The notes beneath the pieces are model-generated. The model saw only the letters and a list, made by a program, of their open reading frames with translations, was not told where the DNA came from and made no database searches. The position numbers and the translations under genes were made by a program. From Sialis fuliginosa (Eukaryota; Arthropoda; Insecta; Megaloptera; Sialidae), in the NCBI GenBank assembly GCA_961205875.1, contig OY540809.1:14024267-14088266 (forward strand): 64,000 nt of DNA, given 5' to 3'. Positions within the stretch are counted from its first letter, which is position 1. Each line of letters begins with the position of its first letter. Shown here one piece after another: positions 61,691 through 64,000 of the stretch.

Positions 61691-64000
61691 ATTCGAGCAG
61701 TGAAACTCTATCTATAGGTACCTATAAAAAAAGAAGTCCTAGTGACTGACTTATCAACACCCAGCCCAAATTCATGGACCTAGAAACGATTCTAGATAAA
61801 CTAGAACTACTAATTAATGACAAAAATATAATATACTTAATTAAATATTATCATTTTTTTTTTAGAAAAAAAATCCGTTCTTTGTGACCAAGAATGAAGA
61901 TAATCTATAAAATTGAATGGAATTTTATTTTTATTATGCGATGCACACGTGTTTATATTTAAAAAAGAATATTCTAAAAGAATAACGTTTTCCGGTCAAT
62001 GTTTGTGATAATATGATTCATATTTTTTTTAATAAATATTTCATAATATTTATGATATCATTAATATTTTAATCAAACCCACTTAAAACGCAAATATTCG
62101 GCATTTATACATATTATTCTGATTATATCATAGCACGTCCCTTGAAATTATCGTGTCAACCGCTTGAAAGGTTCTACATTGTATTGAAAACAATAATTTC
62201 TCCTTTTTGCATTTCAAACTTTATACTTATTTAAAAAAAGTAAAAATAAATATGTCGTTTGGCCACCTTTTTAGACAAATCGATCCACTGTACATTCGGT
62301 TAATTTATTTAATTTATTCAGATTGTATCGTACCTCCTCTGAAATTAGCGTGCCAGGCACCTATGCATTATTATGTTGCGTATAAGTAAAAATAAATTAA
62401 TAGAACTTTTAATACCGGAATGATCCGGTATTATTGTACTACATAGCGGATTTGAAGGCTGAACACTTGATTCTACCTTCTACACGTGTAGTTATAGAAA
62501 TTATTGTTGTGTAAAAAATTAGTGTCATATAAATTAATATCAATGACATAAAGTAATTTTAAAATTTATACAAAATTATTCAAAATGTATTTGCAGAATA
62601 GGGCACGCCGAGATGAGAGCTTGAAAACGAGGTCGAGACCGAAACAAGAGTGCCTTAAATTTACTTAAATGAATCTTTAAAATAATACTTAAAAGTAAAA
62701 TATATAAAATTAGTTATAAAAGTACAAAAAAAATTCACTCGAGTTCGAAAATCAAAAAAAAAATATCCTGAAACAAATCTCCCCCCCTGAACTTATTTCT
62801 AAACACATACAAATCCTCTATAAATACAAGATTATGAATGTACATTTATATACACATACATATAAGATAAGAAATATAGGTATATCGAAATTAATTTTAT
62901 CTTTTTTTGCACTATTTACCCAATAATAATAATAATTAACCTTCAATTAAATATGACATCGAACTTTTCAATGTTATAATAGGTATTATAATATTTAGGT
63001 ACTTCTGATAAAACTAACACAACATATGTGTAATTATTGATCTATAAGTTGATTATGATAATAATATGATGACCTAAAAAAAACGAATTGAGAGTAATTT
63101 TTTTTAATCTATATCCAGTTTTTTACAGTTATGTTTGTTTGTCAAAATTAAATTAAACAAATACGGAAGACTGGAGCAACAAACATTGTTTTTAAAGCAT
63201 GGTGTATGTTTACATGTGATTAATCATTTTAATTTGTTTACGTTTGGGGGAATTTTGAGACTTTAAGATTTCAAAATAGTAAACAACTGAAGTACCTAGA
63301 TTAAAGTATTTTTTTATTTTTCTGAAAATTACATTATTGTCAACAAATCGATAAAAAGTCACCTTAGTAATTTTAGCAACTGAACTTTTTTTCGTATAAA
63401 ATATATTAAATATAATTCAGTCCGGACCTGATTTTATTCTAGTTATTAAATTAAATATTTGTATACCTTAATATCTTTATAAAACAAACATTTTTTTCTT
63501 TGCTTAAATATAAAAGCTAATTCAACCAAACTTTGTATGAAGTCAAATTTTATTTTACATGTGAAAATGTAAAATTGAAAATTGACAGCTACTGTACAGT
63601 AGAAGTTAATGCATTTTTATTTTTTCAGGAGATGGTTTCAAAATATTTTTAAACCTAACTATAAAAAAAATATTTTCTTAAGTTATTTTTTTAAATTTCT
63701 CATCTCTGGGCATATTTTCGTAATTATTTTCTTTAAAAATTATTAAGTCATTCAGAATTAGTACCTACCTCTACATTTTCAGAAAATAATCAATACCAAC
63801 GCCTGTTGAGCTAGTCATGTGTCTACTAAAGAGCAAAATAGAATAGGGAATTTCAAAAAATTTAACTTTACAGGAACACAAAAAAAATCTCTTCATACCG
63901 AATATGAAAGAAAAATGGTAATTTAAGAATAATAAAATCATTTCCACAGAATTAATTTAAATAAAATTATAGTTCTGAAAAAAAAAACTGTATTATCAAA
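61691..64000. other. intergenic, nothing recognised
   Basis: AT-rich with no supported gene, exon pair or transposon end. Confidence 0.45.

Overview
The window is AT-rich eukaryotic DNA from an insect, most likely a moth or butterfly. The evidence is split coding exons with GT/AG borders, an insect-type alpha-1,4-glycosyltransferase, an insect-type wax-ester synthase/DGAT-like acyltransferase, and dispersed repeats familiar from lepidopteran genomes. Those repeats include Lep1-type Helitrons ending in CTAG after a GC hairpin, and 'gagaacctt...ttttgaagtc' relics near 20.2-20.5 kb. The order-level call is inference; I could not run a search.

Two protein-coding genes are well supported. (1) An alpha4GT-type glycosyltransferase lies on the minus strand at 16627-17733. 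Its coding part is one exon, complete from membrane anchor to C terminus, except for one in-frame TGA. (2) A WS/DGAT-family membrane acyltransferase lies on the plus strand at 24979-35648. It has six exons whose phases all fit and encode about 701 residues. The two genes are divergent, and a GC-richer stretch at 24.4-24.6 kb may hold the 5' exon of the glycosyltransferase and a shared promoter region.

Three weaker gene starts were also found. A minus-strand first coding exon with a signal-peptide-like N terminus is at 12847-12943 and points out of the left edge. A GC-rich plus-strand promoter and untranslated first exon is at about 40.2-40.55 kb. A GC-rich minus-strand 5' exon is at 57263-57335, with a phase-compatible small exon at 53950-54002.

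The rest is mostly a graveyard of DNA transposons. Many are single copies of different families with visible terminal inverted repeats and target duplications. There are at least nine hAT-type elements (eight with clear or near-match 8-bp duplications, one with a decayed one), eight TA-flanked Tc1/mariner/pogo-type elements including two very long foldbacks placed side by side, a degraded mariner with both ends, two piggyBac-type TTAA hairpins, and several Helitron fragments. Two Helitrons carry another transposon nested inside. Five multi-copy families of uncertain class account for much of the remaining sequence, and two of them preserve empty insertion sites for hAT elements seen elsewhere in the window. 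No bacterial-type operon, CRISPR array or rRNA gene was found, nor a convincing intact tRNA gene.
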